62,471 nt of DNA, taken from assembly GCA_018398765.1 (NCBI GenBank), contig JAHBMJ010004484.1, positions 17,501 to 79,971 of the forward strand. Direction: 5' to 3'. Below the pieces are notes generated by a model. It worked only from the letters and a program-made list of their open reading frames with translations, had not been told where the DNA came from and made no database searches. Every line of letters starts with the position of its first letter. Positions within the stretch are counted from its first letter, which is position 1. Shown here piece by piece: positions 11,209 to 22,700 of this stretch. Made by a program: the position numbers and the translations under genes. Source of the DNA: Chromera velia (lineage: Eukaryota; Sar; Chromeraceae).

Positions 11209-12136
11209 TCACAGAACGGGGTAGCTATGCGAATTGTTGTACAGCGGAGCGTCCAGCATGAAAAGATTACGTGAAGCATGCATGGGACAAAGCGCAGCGA
11301 GGTTGGGGCAGAATACGATTTCGGAACCCTTCAGAAAGAGAAAATAAGAAAGCGACGATGCTTGAAAAGAAAGAAAAAAGAGGAGAGGAGGGCAAGAGAA
11401 GGCAGGAAGGGGAAAAGAGAGGAGAGGAGAGAAAAGGTGAACCAAAGAAGAAACGAAGGCGAGAAGGAAGGAAGGAGCGAAGGGACACCAGAAAAAAGTG
11501 TAGAGAAGGGGAAAAAGGACAGGAGAAGAAAAGACAAGACAAGACAAGAGAGGAGAGAACAAAAGAAGAGAAATGAAAACAAGAAAGGGAAAAGAAGAAA
11601 GGGAAAAGGGAGAGAAAAAAGAAGAGACGACAAGAGAAAAGATGCACTGAGGGAGACTTAGTAACATAATGTGGCGGGAACGCAAAGCGGAATAAAGAAA
11701 CTGAAAAAGGGAATGGAAAGGAAAGATCTGAAGGTGGGTGTGCCCATTGGAGATATCGACAGGAAGATAGGAAAAGAGAGAAAGAGAAAGAGAAAGACAC
11801 AGAGAGAGAGACGACATACTTGGGGGCCAGGCAGGACAGACATGCAGAAGAACAACGGATAGGTGGAGAAAATCAAAGTTAGATTGGGCAACGAAGAGCA
11901 GGAGCAGAAAAGAAAAGAACAAAGAAGGATGCAAACGCAGGGAGTACTGACTGTAGGCTGAGGAGGAGGCACCTCCTTCAATGATGAAAAGGAGGAGAGC
12001 TGGAAGCCGAAGGCAGGCAAGTGGAGGAACGGTGCGCAAGCTCTGCGCGAAGGAACGAGCCTGGGTGAAGAGAGACTGTGGGTCGAACGTCACAAGAGAG
12101 CAAAAAGTGTTTGCAATGTCTGACTGGCTGACTGAC
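11209..12136 (-). other. Probable 3' part of RPB8, exons unresolved
   Basis: On the minus strand this is a long pyrimidine-rich stretch (purine-rich on the plus strand, densest at 11330-11660). It follows the second RPB8 exon. The last third of RPB8 (about 45 residues) must lie here if the gene is intact. Candidate acceptors occur near 12068 and 12020, but none gives an unambiguous match to the family's C-terminal strand region, so no exon was assigned. Confidence 0.4.
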
Positions 12137-12572
12137 TGACACTTTTTTCTGGTTCTCTTCGTCGATCCTGAAGACTTTTCCGTACATGCAGTAATCCCAT
12201 TTCTTCAGGACATTGTGGTCTGTGCCACTCTTGTCCTTGATCGAGGAAGCCAATTTGATGATCAGTTGCTGCACCCAGGGAGTCAAAAGAGGAAGGCAGG
12301 GCGAATCTGAGGCAAAGAGACGGCGAAGCAGGTACATGCTGCTGGGAGCATCAGAAGTACAGACTCAAACCAGGTGAAAGAATTTACAGTGTGAACGCGT
12401 GTTTCGGACTTACATCGCTCTTGCTGACGGGGAACAGTTGGGAGTTGATGTCGAGTACCAGTTCGGTCTCATACGCAACGGAGTGGCACGTCAGTCTGGC
12501 GACATTTTGGAACACCTCGTCGTTGATGGCGTCCGTGCTGAACGTGTCCTCGAACAGACTTGTGGATGCCAT
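12137..12572 (-). CDS. RPB8: RNA polymerase I/II/III shared subunit RPB8 (5' two exons)
   Basis: RPB8 (RPABC3) is a small OB-fold subunit shared by the three nuclear RNA polymerases. Exon 1 is 12572-12414 and starts at ATG 12572. It encodes the family's 'LFEDTF' opening, 'ARLTCHS' and 'ELVLDINSQLFPV'. It ends at GAT|GTAAGT in phase 0. Exon 2 is 12268-12137, begins after TGCAG, and encodes 'KLASSI' followed by 'WDYCMYGKVFRI', the most conserved RPB8 segment. It ends in phase 0 at GTCAGTCAG. Together they give 97 of an expected ~145 residues. The remaining exon or exons lie further down the minus strand and could not be placed. Divergent from the S41-like gene, 709 bp away. Confidence 0.85.
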
Positions 12573-13281
12573 GTTAAGGAAATTGCTTCACAAAAACGTA
12601 AAACGGAGAGAAAGAAAGAAGGAGAGGCCTGGCGTCCTCAGTCTCGCGCACACCCGCACTGGGGGAAGGAAAACTGCCTCGTTGAAAATGAAATCGCTGA
12701 TTCCGTCTCGGTTTCAGCACAGCGAGTTCTACGGTTGTGATTGAAGCACAAAAGAGCGTCTGCACACCGCCGCAAAGAAAGCGTCCCCCATTCAACAACT
12801 GCCACCCGGCGTAACGTGTCTGTGCTGAAACTGTGTGTGTTCTGTGCTGATCGAGATACTGAGTCATGCACACTATTGCACACTCCCAGCCATTCCTACT
12901 GCTCCGTGGATTTTTGTGGCTCGCTCCAAGAAGCCGTCTCGCAAGTCGATCATCACAGTGGTCGGACCCTTAATTGGCCCGGTCCCAGCGGCCGCGCGGG
13001 TCGCTTGGCCGGGATCTTTAAACCTGGCACCATGCATGCATTCTGCATGCATGGAGCGCGCAGAACGAGCGCATACTGCATGGAATGCGCATATCGGTAT
13101 CATATATATGCAGACGGTAACTTGCAAACAGCATTGTTCACCACTTTCCCCATCTTTCCCCACTTTCACACGCACACCCGTCACCCGCCTTGCCTCACCA
13201 GTTGTCGAGCTGAGACCTTCCTCCAAACTTCATGACAACTGCATGTTTCGACAGGAACACTCAAAACAGACTCACGCATGC
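12573..13281. promoter_or_regulatory. Divergent intergenic region between RPB8 and the S41-like gene
   Basis: This 709-bp region separates two genes transcribed apart. It contains CATGCATGCA (13031-13040) and TGCATGCATG (13044-13053), and another CATGCATG touches the plus-strand start. TGCATGCA-type boxes are known cis elements in apicomplexans. Promoter function here is inferred from position. Upstream in-frame codons extend the S41 frame leftward but precede the signal peptide and are not taken as coding. Confidence 0.45.
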
Positions 13282-16200
13282 ATGATGGTGCACCGTCTCT
13301 TTCGTCTTTTCTTTCCGATCCTGGTCACAATCCTCCTCAATTGCTGTGCAAAAGATGTTACAGACACGCACGAGACTCCGTTTCTCCCACATTCTGCCAA
13401 GCCAGCTGTGGAGCAGACGCAAGTGCAGGGGCTCCCGTCCTCTTCTGCAGTCGTATCCGAACATGCATGTCCGAACAATCAAAACGTGGAGCTTCACAAG
13501 GCCATCAAATGCTACAACGAGAAATACAGAGTATCCGCCTCTGTGGCTCGGGAGACCGTCAGAGACCTCTCACAGACGCTGGACGAGTTCTACGCCTTTT
13601 GGGGTTTGGCTGACGACCCTCAGGCGTCTCAGCAGAACTTCACAGGGAGAACGGTGTTCCCTATTTTCGGGGAGAGTTCTCCCCTGGGAAAGAACTTTGC
13701 AGATCTAGTCGAAACCCTTCCGAAAGAGAAGGGGGCCACAGTGGGGATCCAAGAGGTGTCCAGCAGAGTGAATGAGATTGTGATCTCCCTCAGAGACCAC
13801 CACGTCAAGTCCCTCCTGTCCAAAATGTTCAACGGAGAGACCGGAGGCCTCTACCTCACTCTGCTCGTGAAGATCCGACACAAAGAGGGAAAGAGAAAGC
13901 GCACAAAGTGGGTGCGTGAGTTTCAAGTGAAAACAACAGGCGATGGCACTCCGTGTCTGGCTATCGACACAAAGCTTGGAGAGGAGAAAGTCGAGATACA
14001 ATTTACTCAGATAGACGGTCTTCCCGCTTTTGACTGGTTTGTTCAGACCGTCGTCAAGCCACCGATTTTCGACTCAGCAGACCACAAGGCGATCGGGACA
14101 CGAACAAATTCCATGTTGAGTGTCAACTTTGGAGGGATGTCGACCGCCAAGTGCGGTGACATCGGGGCTTTGAAGGCCTCCCCCTTCCCTGCCAGAGTCA
14201 ATGTCGTGTCCAAGGAGGGGTCAGGGGTCAGAGAGGGGGTGGAAGTAGACCTGCAGTGGAAGGCCAAAGTGAAAGAGAGTGCGTGCCCAGATCTCAAGAA
14301 AGCCCAGCAGAGGGGGGAGCCAAGCCAGGTGATGCAGTCAATTTTAGACCTCATAGAGGGAAGGGAGGGAGAACACAGGAACTACACAACAGCTGCCGAC
14401 TTCCTCCATTCACTTCCAGACAGATTATTGTGGCAGCGGCCTGCGCCCCGAGAAAGGGCGGCAAGCTCAGGGTTTCTGAAGGCTTCCCCGTCCGTCTTTC
14501 AGAAAACAGACGGCAGCAACGCCACACACATTTACGATTCCGATGGCGAACTGAGTGGTCGCACTCGTTGCTTCAAGGAGAAGAAGTTTTGCGTGCTTGC
14601 CCTGGCCACTTTCGGTATCAAGAAGGAAGACAGGCCCAGACTTTGGAATGCCTGGAATGCACTCGTGAAGGAGGCCAGAGAGAATGGCATCACCAAGCTA
14701 ATTTTGAACGTAAATAAAAATGGGGGGGGGAAGCTGCAGTTAGCTTACGCATTCCTTGCCAAACTCTTCCCCTCTGCCCCGGGTAAGGAAATCTGCCCCT
14801 TTCTCCGTATCCGGTTGGGGCCGCTCTCCCGGCTCCTGTCGCAACACGGTCTGTTAGGCAAGGAGGGAAGAGAGGCTCGTAAGAGTGCTTTGAAAGACAA
14901 GGAAGCGCTGAAGAGAACTGTGAAAGAGTGGAAGAAGAAAGATTGTCAGAGGGGTTTAGGGGCCCACAATAATTTTCAGGCAGCCATGAAGGGACTTCTC
15001 TACTTCATAGAGGACGTGTATGACCCGACTGTTGATGACATAGCGGAGAACGACATAGAAAAAATCAAAAAGATGTTGAAGGAAAACGACATCAAAGAGA
15101 AATTCCAAGAAGCCGCCGACCAGTGCGCAAACGGAACGCTCAACACCAACACGCTGGAAAAAGTCGCCTCGGCAGTGAATGATCTGTTGAAGGTTTGGAC
15201 GCCCTTTGAGAAGAAAATAGACTTTGTGGGAAGCGAATGGAAAGAGTGGGGGGGGGCAGAACGGCTGTACACACGCCCGCTAGACAGCTGGATGAATCAA
15301 TGCACTGCTAACTTTCAGAAAAGTAACGCTGGAGAGCCAACACACCCTTTCAAGAAAATCATCTTTTTCTCGGGTGGCTTTTCCTGTGTGAGCTCTTGTG
15401 ACGTGTTCACTACGAGCGCACGTGAGTGGTCACGCGCGAACCCTTCCGCTGAGCCTGCCGTCAGATTTCTAACTTGGGGGGGGGCGTCGGTTGGCTCGGC
15501 AGAAAAGGACTCCGTCCTTGCAGGTAAGAAGAGCCATGCAGGCTCGCTTGAAAAGTTTCTTTAAAAAATACATGCGCAACTGGAGGTCTTTTCGCTGTTT
15601 TTCTTTCTTTCGTTGAACCTAGCTGTCTTCAATTGGGGTTTTCTGTGTTTGTGCGTGTCGATGTACGGGGACATCCTCACACCTAAGTTCCGTCTGGACA
15701 CACTTGCCCGCCTGACTGTATATTTACTAAATTAAATTTGCTTTCTCTTCAGTGCAGGTCTGTTTCTGTCTGTTTCTGTGTGTGTCATTGTGCCTGCATG
15801 TGCGTTCTCCTCGATGCATGCAGCGACTACTGCTCCCGGAGGATTTGTGAAGGGTGAGAACATGCAGAACAGACTGTGGGTGTGGTTCCTGCTCTTCCGC
15901 TGGTTCGCAGAGACCACGGGCTCCCCCCTCCTTCCAGACCTTGATGAGGTCCAGAAACTACTCCCACCCATCCCCTTCGCAATGGAGAAAACCCCCAGAA
16001 TTACCCGGGCGGCGGGGTTCCAGCAGACCTGGGGGGAGGCTGCGCTTCCGGCAGAGTTCTTTGAGGTCCCCACGGACTTTCAATTGAATGAATGGTTCTC
16101 CCACCTGAAGAAGAGCGACTGGCTCGACGTTGACTCTTCTCAGATGACGTCTGTATACGAGGAGGAGATCCTCCCGCTTTTTGAAGAAGAAGAGTGGAGA

Positions 16201-16299
16201 GGCAGCGGAAAGGAACCAGCACACAAAGAGACATCCAGGAGTGCCCTTTATGAAAGAGTGGATTCCACTGGATTGCCCGAGAATACGATTCTTGAATAA
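13282..16299 (+). CDS. Secreted S41/CPAF-like (tail-specific) serine protease family protein
   Basis: Two exons: 13282-15523 and 15758 (or 15824) to 16299. Both acceptors keep frame, giving 927 or 905 aa. The start (ATG 13282) is chosen because a classic signal peptide follows ('FRLFFPILVTILLNCC'). The C-terminal half carries S41-type landmarks: a strand with Gly-Gly-Gly ('LILNVNKNGGG') after 'CFKEKKFCVLAL', then 'GGFSCVSSCDVF', where one Ser of the SS pair is the likely nucleophile, then 'LTWGGASVGS'. Exon 2 ends the domain with 'LPAEFFEVPTDFQLNEW', matching the PLQF.YE.AD..LFYT type ending of the fungal/CPAF-like subgroup. The first ~450 residues have no recognised domain. The family cleaves proteins. 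Activity is not certain because the lysine/base is not obvious. Confidence 0.65.
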
Positions 16300-17376
16300 G
16301 TTTAACTAAGCCTCACAGTGGGTTGTCCAGTATGCGAGTCATAATGCAAGTGGAAGTATATAGTAAGTATTTATAACTTGTATGATAATATGCAAGTTGT
16401 AATAATAACATTGACCATTAAAAAAATATATACTAAGCTAAATTGATTGTATTGAATTGATATCTAGTATATGAAATTTAACAGTTGAGCGGCTTGATTC
16501 CTACTTCTTAATTGTGGCAGACTTGTACTTAAATAAAATTTAGTTATAAAACAACCAAACAAAGATCTAGCTATAAAGTTATCATCTTAGTTATGTTAAA
16601 CTACTGGGTCAATTAATATGTTTTTTATATTTAATAGTCAGTACTTTAGTTACATGTTAAAGTTTAGTAAGTCTTATAAAATAGTATCAAGCAATTGACT
16701 ATGTATCAGGTTGTTTAAGGTTAGGCTTAAGGTTGCTACTAGCCCGATATTGCTAGATATTGCTTTATATAATAACTAGCTTAGTACTAGTAATAGTTAG
16801 TCTAGTGTATGGTGTTTTAGAGCTAGTTTCAGACTAAAATCTAAAGTACCACTTAACATAGAACTACTAGTAGTAAATTAGCAATTTAGTAATTGACAGA
16901 AATTATATGATGAAGAATTACTGGTGGTCTCACTGTTCCTGCTCTCCATTTCACTGTATGGATAGCTTCCAGTTATATAACCTCCCTGAATCTAAGTACC
17001 ACTTGAAAAAATATAATCAAGATCATCTCTATCTGCGGCATCTTTTTTCAAGAGACCGTCTACGCCTGCGGTGTAGACGGTCAAGACACCGTTCAGATAT
17101 GCGGCTTTGGCTTTCAAGATACCATAAATTATCCGCGTTTGCGGGGCAGACTTTCAAGCTTATCAGAAAATGTGGTCTGAACTTTCAAGTGGTAGTTAGG
17201 TTCAGGGAGGTCAGTTATATAAATAAATCATGGTACCTTGAAACTTGAAGATGAAAGAAGTGCACGGTGGCCCAGCCTGGCCGGGGCCCAGCAGGCTGTC
17301 ACAGCTAGTGTCACAGCTAGCTGTCACAGTGTCACAGCTAGCTGTCACAATGAAAGCTAATTTACTAAGGGGTAAC
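16300..17376. repeat. AT-rich intergenic DNA with a dispersed repeat and CACAGCTAGCTG units
   Basis: 16300-16900 is AT-rich with nothing recognised. 16975-17250 resembles a segment at about 55435-55700: both have an AAAAAATATAAT-rich lead, GAGACC..C.ACGCCTGCGG, and GATATGCGGC. From about 17297 to 17350 short units of GTCACAGCTAGCTGTCACA, themselves palindromic, are repeated. Confidence 0.5.
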
Positions 17377-17576
17377 TAGGCTCCCCATACATGAAAAAAT
17401 AAAAAAGTTCATTGCTCGATCAAAATCACTTTTACTTTTTATTTTATTTATTTATTTTTTTGAAGAACACACTTGAACTTCGAAGCTCAAAGCTCAGCTG
17501 ACATTTAAAAATAAAAAAACTAATTCAGGTTTTGGCCCAAATTTATTTATTTATTTTTTTACGTATGGGGAGCCTA
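17377..17576. repeat. Small foldback element
   Basis: TAGGCTCCCCATAC at 17377-17390 is inverted as GTATGGGGAGCCTA at 17563-17576, with AT-rich, weakly matching interior arms. It lies ~140 bp past the stop codon of the minus-strand SDR gene. No coding capacity. Confidence 0.5.
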
Positions 17577-17716
17577 GCTGATTTACCTCGGGTTGTACGT
17601 TACGGCCCCAGTGCAGCCCCCAACACAGCTTCATTTTCAGTATACCAATAGGTGCCAAACTTGTCAGTAAAGACATTGAAAAAGAACAGAACAAGATAGT
17701 TTCGTTTCCATGTAGT

Positions 17717-18865
17717 TTAAGAACCAGGAGCTCTTTCCTCTTTCGTTTCCTCGAAGTGTTCAAGCTCCCTCATCCCCTCCTCCCTCGAGACATGACCCAC
17801 GTATCCCAGATCCCTGCGAGCTTTGGAGTCGTCAATCTGACAGGGCGTAAACAACACGTAAGGACTCGCTGAAGGAATCAGACCCACCCAACCCAAAATC
17901 CTCGCTGCCCAAAAAGGCGCACCCCCAATCTTTCTAATCGAGGTCTTTCCAGTCAGTGCGGGGACGTACTCACTAAAGAACGCTTTCACCTCCAAGGGCT
18001 CATTTGGGTCGACCACATAGTAAGCCTCACCCCCGACGCCCTTTCTAGCGCCGCACAGGAGTCCTTCCACCACATTCCGGACGTGGGTCGTGGAGGTGAG
18101 TGCCTTGCCCCCCCCTATCCATTTCATCTGCCCACTGTCGACTGCCTCTTGGAGGGCTGTGCCCACAACCGTGTCCCCCTTGCCCCAAATGAGTCTGGGC
18201 CTAATAATGACCGTACGAAAAGACGGACTGTTGTTTTGTCTACACCACCTCTCACACAAAGCCTTACAGGTCGCATAAGGTCCGAGTGATTCCTTTTGAG
18301 GATTTTCTGGAGGAGGCAGGCTTGCCTCATCAAACTTGGCATCTCCCCAGCCATGTTTTCTCAGCACCGCCTGCTCACTCGAACAGAACACGAAGGAAGG
18401 AACCCCCGCGTCTCTGCAACGCGTCGCCACATTCACCAGACCATCGAAAGAATCTTTCATGTGCTCGGACAGAGGACCGTCAATTGCAACCTTCGCAGCA
18501 AGGTGAAAGGCAACATCGCACCCTTGTAACTGGACAGCATGATCCTCCGAGAGAGAGTTCACGTCAGCCAGGATTACCTCATCTGCGCCTGCGGCTTTGC
18601 ACTTCGAAGCAGCCGTCTCGCTCCGTGCGAGTGCCACAACTTTCGACCCTTCCTTTTTTAATTGCTGGATCAGAGATTGCCCCACAAATCCCGAACCCCC
18701 GGTAACGAAAGCCTTTCCAATGCTCACAGACATTTTCGAATCAATCTCAGGCTGTTTAGAGCACCACACAGAGGGACAGAGGGAAGAGAGGATCACAAGG
18801 AAGGAGACGGAGACGGAGAGAAAAAAGGACCGTGTCCGCAGAAGATGGTACATGCGATTCAGCAT
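17717..18865 (-). CDS. Extended SDR, NAD-dependent epimerase/dehydratase-like, with signal anchor
   Basis: Intronless frame of 382 aa. ATG at 18865 is the first in-frame ATG. An N-terminal hydrophobic segment ('FFLSVSVSFLVILSSL') suggests a signal peptide or membrane anchor. The Rossmann nucleotide-binding motif follows as 'VTGGSGFVG' (TGxxGFxG), then 'DVAFHLAA', and the catalytic Tyr-x3-Lys is present as 'YATCK', preceded by 'FVFCSSEQAV'. The C-terminal part has 'TTHVRNVVEGLLCGA', typical of the 3-beta-HSD/epimerase branch. Substrate cannot be read from sequence; sterol or sugar-nucleotide chemistry are both possible. The antisense strand holds shadow frames only. Confidence 0.85.
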   Translation of the reverse strand: MLNRMYHLLRTRSFFLSVSVSFLVILSSLCPSVWCSKQPEIDSKMSVSIGKAFVTGGSGFVGQSLIQQLKKEGSKVVALARSETAASKCKAAGADEVILADVNSLSEDHAVQLQGCDVAFHLAAKVAIDGPLSEHMKDSFDGLVNVATRCRDAGVPSFVFCSSEQAVLRKHGWGDAKFDEASLPPPENPQKESLGPYATCKALCERWCRQNNSPSFRTVIIRPRLIWGKGDTVVGTALQEAVDSGQMKWIGGGKALTSTTHVRNVVEGLLCGARKGVGGEAYYVVDPNEPLEVKAFFSEYVPALTGKTSIRKIGGAPFWAARILGWVGLIPSASPYVLFTPCQIDDSKARRDLGYVGHVSREEGMRELEHFEETKEERAPGS

Positions 18866-19758
18866 AAGCACCTGCTCTCACTCTGCCTTTGACTCACTTT
18901 TGCATACGTCTTACAACAATCTTGGATTCGGGCGCGTCCGGGCGGCGTCTGTGTGGTGGTGTTTGTGTGTTTGTCTGCAAATGCACGTCACCGAGATGGC
19001 ACCGAGGATCGACAGGGCATATGCTTGCATGCGGCGGGGCCCGAGCATGCCCGACCTATGCTCGAGCTAGCTATGCCCGAGCTATTCCGAGCTATCTTTT
19101 TTGATCATGCATGCATGCGAATTATGAATATATAAGACTTCATGAGAAAGGTCAGTCATTCTCTCCACGCATGTAGAAGTTTACTTCACTGTGTCAGAGT
19201 ACGATCCTGCACCGGGCCCGTGACACTCGGTAATTCTCCGAATTAATGTGGCCCTCCGTTCTTCTCCACAAGGAAGTGAAAGAGCAAGGGTTGTGAGAAC
19301 TGTCGTACCAGACATACCGTGTCTGACACGAAAAACAACGATTTGTCCGATCCGGGAGCAATCGCGTAGCAAGATCTTCACGTCAAACCTATCTTGACTG
19401 TCTGTCCTGATTCACATCGCCGTGGTTCATTTTGCACCGCTTGAGTGACATTTGATTTTGGAGAACCTTCTCCTCTTTGACAATCGAAAAGTCCAGCACA
19501 TCGACCGGTATTCAACGCTTCTTCGGTTTCTGTTGCTCCGTCTCTTATTTGAAGGTAGGGGAAAGGTTGATGAAAAGGCGGGGGGGNNNGGGGGGGGGGG
19601 GGGGCGCTGCATGTTTTGCTGGTGGCCTTGAGGCAAGATGGGTCGGACCATGTATATACGCATCTCGTTCTAGAATTCCTGCTTCTCTTCCCCCCTCTCT
19701 CCTTGCTGCGTGTACTTTCTGCGTGCAGCTGGTTCGCTCTCGTTGCTTTCATGTTGAC
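18866..19758. promoter_or_regulatory. Divergent intergenic region between SDR and LRR genes, with assembly N run
   Basis: 893 bp between divergently transcribed genes. It includes GCATGC near 19028 and a CATGCATGCATGC run at 19107-19119, upstream of the SDR start. A G-run with NNN at about 19587-19589 is a sequencing or assembly gap. No gene assigned; frames crossing the N run are unreliable. Confidence 0.45.
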
Positions 19759-22700
19759 ATGGCCGCATGCATAGACGAAGCGACGCAGCGAGGAGAGGTT
19801 GGGGGAGGGTGTGACGACTCCCGAGAAGAGACAGAAAGGATGCTGACCACAGACAACAGCCTCTTCATCGTCCTCAGACGGTCGGGACTCGCAGCTGGGG
19901 TAAGTGAAACTATTATTAATATATTACACAACTGCGGCACGGTGTCCTTCCGGCTTTATTGTTCTGTGAAAGGTGAAGAAGAGAAAGTATTCAACTCGTA
20001 CGCAACTGTGTCTTGATACCATCGCGACCCCAACACGCTTTCTGTACGGAGAGTCTGAAGGTTCTCGTTCGACGCTCTTGCCTTCTTGTCCTTCTTGAAG
20101 TGTCTATCCATCCTTCCTCCCACTTGATGCGGACTGTCATTTTTCAGAACGCTGTTTCTCCACCGAGCACAATGCAGACGCTCTCTGAGCTTGGAAGGCA
20201 GAGGGACTCCTTCGGCTTGGCCTGGCTCCTCGTGCGGCTCCATGTCAAGGTCTGTCTGTATCGGCAGTGATCGCAACGTCTTTCATTGCATCACTGGAAT
20301 TGTTGGTAGACGGATCACATACAGAAAACAAGCAAGGCAGAGGGAAGGAAAGAGGGGAGGAAAGGAGCGAGGAAAGAGAGGAGAAGGGGAAAGAAGGAGA
20401 GACAAAAACAGAAAATACCTTTCCTCCTTCCTCTCTTCCTTGTAGAACAAAGAGCTCGGGAGACTCTCCGTGAAACCTCCAACGTCAATCAATCTCTCAG
20501 GTCAGAAGTTTCTTTTCCTCCTTTCCTCTCCCCTCCTCTCCTCCCCTGTCCTCAAACAAACAGCCTGCCTGCCTGCCTGCCCAACATGGCCTTTTGACCT
20601 GCAGAGCTTTTTCCTTTTTTCATATTTTGGGCAGACCGTTGAGAGAAATCTCTTTTGTTACCAGATTCGTAAAAAGAGTTCGCATTGGCCTTGTCGTGTG
20701 AGAATTTATGTCGACTGCACTGTCTGATGTCGGTTGCTCTGTTTGAATATATGCCTGAATGTACGTGTGGATGTGTGGATGCACGTATGCATGAATGAAT
20801 GTGCGTATACATGGATGCCTGTATGTATGCACAAAGAAAGACGCTTTGTGTGGATGCAGGAAGTTTCGGTCTCTCTCCCAAGAAGATCGTCTTCCTTATG
20901 AACTCCCTTCCTTCTTCAGTTGAGAACTTCAAACTCGGTGGGTGGGTGGGTTTCCGAATAGATGTTCTACTTTGCCCTTTCTGCCACTCCTCTCTTTTCT
21001 GCCTGCCTCTTCCGCTCCTTGTGCTTCTCTTCTCAACATGACCGTTTCCTTGTCTGCTTGGTGCATGCGCACTCTCTTCCTGCATGTGCAACAGACCCGC
21101 TTTTGGATCCTCCCGATCGATCGATCTGCGCATGCATGTTTCTCTTCTCTGAATAAATAGATATCTGTGTGTCTGATTGAAGCAAAAAGGAATGAAGCCT
21201 TCAGGGTCGCGCTTTTTGAATGCGAACCTTTTGGGGGTCTCCAGAGGGGTGTGTGAAGGCAGGCAGGCAGGCAGGCAGGCAGGCACGCAGGCAAGCAATT
21301 ATCTGCATGCCATCTTCGTGTATGTGGATTTATATGCAACTGGATCAACTTCGAGGCAACAGGACGAGTGAGTACAAGTCTACTATGTTTGCCCTCTTTT
21401 GATTCATGCATTTATGGATGCGTGCAGGTTCTGTGGCGGTGAAGGGGTCAGCACTTTCTCTCTTTCTTCGATTTCTGGAGCATTGCAGGACGAAGAGGGA
21501 GAAAGAGACGGGGCCTGCTTTAATCAAGAGCTTCTCCTTTGGAGGTCGGGAGCGAGTTGGCTTTGTTGTTTTTTTTGGTGCATTCAGGGCAGGAAAAGTT
21601 CCTTTCTTGCATGCTTGCTTGCTTGTCTGCCTGTTTGTCTGTTTATCCATCCAGCCGTTTGGTTCTTTCTCAATCTCTTTTCCCGTCTCTTTCGTCCTTT
21701 TCTTTTCTTGTGTTCGTGTTTTCGTCTGTCTGTCCGTCTGTCTGTAATTGAGGAATATGTATATACACGACAGGCTACATGTAAACTGCATCATGATCCC
21801 GTTTGCATTCGTACAGGGAACTCCTTAGGACCTGAAGAAGCCAAACGGGTCTTTCCTCTTCTTCTTCTTCTGCCCTCCTTGGAACGCCTCTCTTTGAAGG
21901 GTCCGTCTTGTCCTTCTGAGCTTTGGTACTGCTCTTCCTTCCCTGCTCAGTTGTGTATCTCTGCAGTGCGGTTGCCCTCCTTGGAGCATTTCTGGGGCCG
22001 ACCCAGCAAGTCTGTTTGGTGTGTGCTTTAGTCTCGCGCTGTGCTTGTCGTGCAGAGGTCGTTCTGTGCTTGTACGTGTCGTGCTGAGTGGGACTAAATG
22101 CACTCACTTTGAAAGAGTACGTCCTCCCTTGTGGACCGGCCGACAAATGATGGGACAGAGGGCTGTCTTGAATCACCATGCAGTCCTTTCGTTCTTTCAG
22201 AGAGAGCGTCGACGCTGTTTTATTTTCTCGCTAGCTTGTCTGCTTGATTGATTGCTGCGTTCTGGACCTGATCGATTGATCTTCCAGGCAACCCTCTTGG
22301 TACTGACGGGTTTTCGGCCCTGGCGGAGGGCATCATGGAGGCTCCCTCTCTTCTGCACCTGGACATCGAGAACACCGGCATCGATGCTGAGGGACTGAAG
22401 GTGGTCTGCAGGGCCATCAAACGGACGAAAGGCCGGCTGAAATTGGAGTCGCTAAACCTTTCTGAAAATAAAGTCGGAGTACGTACAGAGATTCTGACAC
22501 TCTGTGAGGTGCTGCGTGTCTCATATCTCCCGTGTCTTCGCTCACTCTTCCTGAGAGAGTGTGAGATGCAAGACGATCAGTTGGAGAACCTTTCTTTGGT
22601 CATTAAACGAGGGGGCCTCCCAAATTTGGAGGTTCTAGACCTGGAAGGAAATGAGGGGTGGGGGGGGTATGGGTTGAAGTTGATTGGCCGGGTTCTTCTT

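Noticed and set aside
11267-11800. Long Ser/Phe/Leu frame on minus and Lys/Arg/Glu frame on plus
   Set aside because: A ~390-bp purine/pyrimidine-skewed tract; composition alone keeps both frames open.
12400-12740. Plus-strand frames opposite RPB8
   Set aside because: Antisense shadows of a clearly conserved minus-strand exon.
21967-22031. Extra LRR exon after a CTGCAG acceptor
   Set aside because: Skipping it joins 'LSLKG' directly to 'NPLGTDGF' in a perfect LRR in phase. Including it breaks the repeat and reaches a stop.
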